From contig MHBK01000019.1 in the NCBI GenBank assembly GCA_001804865.1, positions 62,001 to 126,000 on the forward strand: DNA of 64,000 bases. Direction: 5' to 3'. Under the pieces are notes generated by a model. That model ran no database searches. It saw only the letters and a list, made by a program, of their open reading frames with translations, and was not told the DNA's origin. Below, piece by piece: positions 62,039 through 64,000 of this stretch. This DNA comes from Lentisphaerae bacterium GWF2_57_35 (lineage in GTDB: Bacteria > Verrucomicrobiota > Kiritimatiellia > CAIQIC01 > GWF2-57-35). Made by a program: the position numbers and the translations under genes. Each line of letters opens with the position of its first letter. Position 1 is the stretch's first letter.

Positions 62039-63076
62039 TCATTTGTCATTATCCTTTAATTGAGCGTTAAATCGTCTCTCAAAATCTCCGACCACCTTCA
62101 AGACCTTCTCAAATGAGGGCACTTCACCGAAGAACATTTCGGCGCCCATGGCTTCGTAGTCCGCAGCCCATTCCTTCAACTGATTCGCGGGAGGGACAAG
62201 GCGCAGGGAGCCGCGGCACATGGTGGTGTAATCCATCCAGGACCAGCGGAAGAAAACCGCGCGGTGGGCAAGCACTCGCTCGAACAACCCGTCATCAGCC
62301 AAAGCTTGGTCTGCGATACCCTTGGCGATCAGACACCAGAGGTCGTAGTAGTGGCGAGCGAGCCTTGCCTTGCGAAGCTTGCCCGCCGGACGAAAAGTTT
62401 CCTCATGAAGGAGCAGGGCCTTCTCCCAAAAGGTGCGACGAGCGGCTACTGCGCGCACCGGAAAAGCATTCATCCCCCGGATCTCGGGAAGCGCCTCGGC
62501 AACATACGGACGGATCGGTGGCGTTTCAAAAGGCTCCGTGTCCGAGCGAGCCCCCATCTCGATCTTGACCACCGGACGCACGTAGTCTGACGGCAAATGG
62601 ACCGACGAATACTGCAACAAGAGAGTCTGTTCATCGGGATCGTCCGGATCATTGATTAAATTACACGACTGATCCTTCGGCAACGCGACAGCCATGTGCT
62701 TAATGAATGCCGGCTGAAGACAATCGCGAATAGCGTGTTGACAGGCCGTCCGCAGATCCTCAAGACGTTGCCGCCGCTGCTTCTTGCTGTGAGCCCGTTC
62801 AGGCGATGAATCTCCGTCAAAGCCCAGATAAGCACGATCAATAACGATGTCGATGTCCTCAGAAAACCGATCGATAAGACGCCAAGCTTTCGACAGGGAG
62901 GTGCCTCCCTTGAAGAACAGATGAGCGCCAATGTCCGGTAGCTGGAAGAGTTCCCGTAGCGTCCAACAGACCCATAGGTCTTTCTCCACACTGGTACGGT
63001 TCAATCCAAGTCGGGCTTCGGTCTCGGCAAACGCATTGCGGCGTTGCTCGGCGGAAAGATGAAGAAACGCGTCCAT
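62039..63076 (-). CDS. AbiEii-type nucleotidyltransferase toxin
   Basis: The 345-residue product has the DUF1814/AbiEii pattern. FFKGGTSLSKAW (about 54-65) is followed by LIDRFSEDIDIVID (about 68-81), with the nucleotidyltransferase GS(T) and DxD segments. The C-terminal half carries ARHYYDLWCLI. AbiEii toxins are nucleotidyltransferases that inhibit growth; their targets are tRNAs in studied members. GGAGGA lies just before the ATG, inside the antitoxin's last codons. The gene starts 3 bp after the antitoxin stop, so the pair is translationally coupled. Confidence 0.88.
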   Translation of the reverse strand: MDAFLHLSAEQRRNAFAETEARLGLNRTSVEKDLWVCWTLRELFQLPDIGAHLFFKGGTSLSKAWRLIDRFSEDIDIVIDRAYLGFDGDSSPERAHSKKQRRQRLEDLRTACQHAIRDCLQPAFIKHMAVALPKDQSCNLINDPDDPDEQTLLLQYSSVHLPSDYVRPVVKIEMGARSDTEPFETPPIRPYVAEALPEIRGMNAFPVRAVAARRTFWEKALLLHEETFRPAGKLRKARLARHYYDLWCLIAKGIADQALADDGLFERVLAHRAVFFRWSWMDYTTMCRGSLRLVPPANQLKEWAADYEAMGAEMFFGEVPSFEKVLKVVGDFERRFNAQLKDNDK

Positions 63077-63079
63077 CCG

Positions 63080-63700
63080 TCAGGAGTCCTCCTTCCGTGC
63101 AACACGTCTCATGATGTCGGCGACCCAAGCCGGGGCAAAGCGAAGATCTTTAAGCAGTTGATTCCTTTGATCCGGCTTCAAACGCCGCCGTAATCGAGCG
63201 ACCATCTCATCATCGATGTGATGGCGTCCGATCCAGCGAAGAGCTTGAATGACATCTCCGCTGATTCGTCCGGCGGTAGCCATCTGACGCGACGAGGCCC
63301 TTCGAAAGACGATCTGGTTTTTGCCAATCTGTACTCGCCGCGCACGGCCATCCGTAAGAAAGACCATGCGCATGGGCACCTGATTGGAAAGGCCGAGGAG
63401 ATTGGCCGCAAGAGCACCGCTGGGCTGTAGTCGTACGGCATCGCGCTGTGCAAGGGCCTGGGCGACGGCAGCGAGCTTCGGAGAGAGCACACCCAGCACC
63501 GGGTCTTTGCGCGGCACGTCGTACAGACCACGCGCAACCTTTCGAATGACGCCCAACCGGCTATTGCGGGACAAAGCTTGATCTATTGCGTCACGACTGC
63601 CCAGGTCCAGGAAGTCGGTTGCAGCAAAAACGACCCCATTCCGCCCCGCCTTAATTCTTGCAATCACCATTACATCAATAGATTGTATATGTTTTCCCAT
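63080..63700 (-). CDS. AbiEi-like (DUF6088) antitoxin
   Basis: The 206-residue product is the upstream partner of the AbiEii toxin. Its length and layout (winged-helix-like N-terminus, VIRKVARGLYDVPRKDPVLG, then LQPSGALAANLLGLSNQVP) match the DUF6088/AbiEi family, which neutralises the toxin and represses its own promoter. The ATG at 63700 is used; ATG 63670 is a possible alternative, and neither has a strong ribosome site. An inverted repeat at 63707-63738 fits an autoregulatory operator. Confidence 0.85.
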   Translation of the reverse strand: MGKHIQSIDVMVIARIKAGRNGVVFAATDFLDLGSRDAIDQALSRNSRLGVIRKVARGLYDVPRKDPVLGVLSPKLAAVAQALAQRDAVRLQPSGALAANLLGLSNQVPMRMVFLTDGRARRVQIGKNQIVFRRASSRQMATAGRISGDVIQALRWIGRHHIDDEMVARLRRRLKPDQRNQLLKDLRFAPAWVADIMRRVARKEDS

Positions 63701-63706
63701 AACTTT

Positions 63707-63738
63707 TTGTCAGAATAATGCATCAATATTTCTGACAA
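63707..63738. promoter_or_regulatory. Inverted repeat operator candidate of the AbiE-type module
   Basis: TTGTCAGAA at 63707-63715 and TTCTGACAA at 63730-63738 are a perfect 9-bp inverted repeat with a 14-bp spacer, ending 7 bases before the antitoxin ATG. AbiEi proteins are known to bind inverted repeats in their own promoter. Around 63739-63800 the sequence is A/T rich, as expected for the promoter. No gene is seen in 63739-63875. Confidence 0.6.
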
Positions 63739-63875
63739 ATATAGACATATCTTTACCCTCTACGAAGGTCAATCAAGAAATTTCATTACCCCTCTATAAC
63801 GAGAAGTACAGATGACAGCGATTAGATGAAGAAGAACAGACCGGAGGGGTGAGTACATTCGTACAAACATCAAAA

Positions 63876-63951
<76 letters not shown>

Positions 63952-64000
63952 ATTGAAAAATACGAAGCCGACATACTAAGGATTTTCTTTTTGATGTCAA

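Overview
The window looks like a piece of a moderately GC-rich genome from the PVC superphylum, most likely a Kiritimatiellota, Lentisphaerota or Verrucomicrobiota relative. That placement is an inference. It rests on very large secreted proteins built from thrombospondin type 3 (DxDxDG) repeats, carbohydrate enzymes of families GH94, GH31 and GHL10, a RAYT transposase with palindromic repeats, and many recurring intergenic hairpins. Ribosome binding sites of the AGGAG type fix many starts.

Layout: 1-1671 is the N-terminal part of a secreted PEGA/SdrD-type surface protein running off the left edge. 1821-4042 is a Wzm/Wzt polysaccharide ABC exporter, followed by a truncated phospholipase-D-like gene (4379-4957). 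5083-8319 (+ strand) holds a GHL10 glycosidase-like protein and an alpha/beta hydrolase. 8363-10636 holds a zinc-ribbon methyltransferase and a B12-type radical SAM protein. 10865-14836 is a 1323-residue surface protein. 15329-17121 holds a BamE-like periplasmic protein and a GT9 glycosyltransferase, convergent and overlapping. 17421-19248 is a RAYT element plus a deleted sibling that appears to have cut off the end of a TSP3 protein (19218-20966). 21512-22354 is a lipoprotein. 22486-35477 holds a 4096-residue STN-subtilisin-Kelch-TSP3 protein preceded by a coiled-coil protein and a 32-residue peptide with a structured leader. 35650-38448 holds two small cysteine-cluster proteins and an OmpA-family porin. 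38768-43603 is a pair of GH94 phosphorylases. 43994-46570 holds a small membrane protein and a DUF4139 protein. 46677-59403 holds a 3921-residue surface protein with its small TSP3 partner. 59703-61892 is a GH31 glycosidase. 62039-63700 is an AbiE-type toxin-antitoxin pair. 63876-63951 is tRNA-Phe.

How it fits together: about half of the window codes for exported repeat proteins. The cytoplasmic GH94 and GH31 enzymes, which lack signal peptides, suggest phosphorolytic and hydrolytic use of imported oligosaccharides. LacI-type operator-like sites lie upstream of the second GH94 gene, the GH31 gene and the TSP3/giant-protein operon, which suggests one sugar-responsive control over enzymes and a surface protein. 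Wzm/Wzt, GT9 and the methyltransferase fit surface polysaccharide synthesis. Between genes there are at least six families of palindromic or tandem repeats. One 19-bp palindrome, TTTTCCAATGATTGGAAAA, also occurs inside coding sequence.
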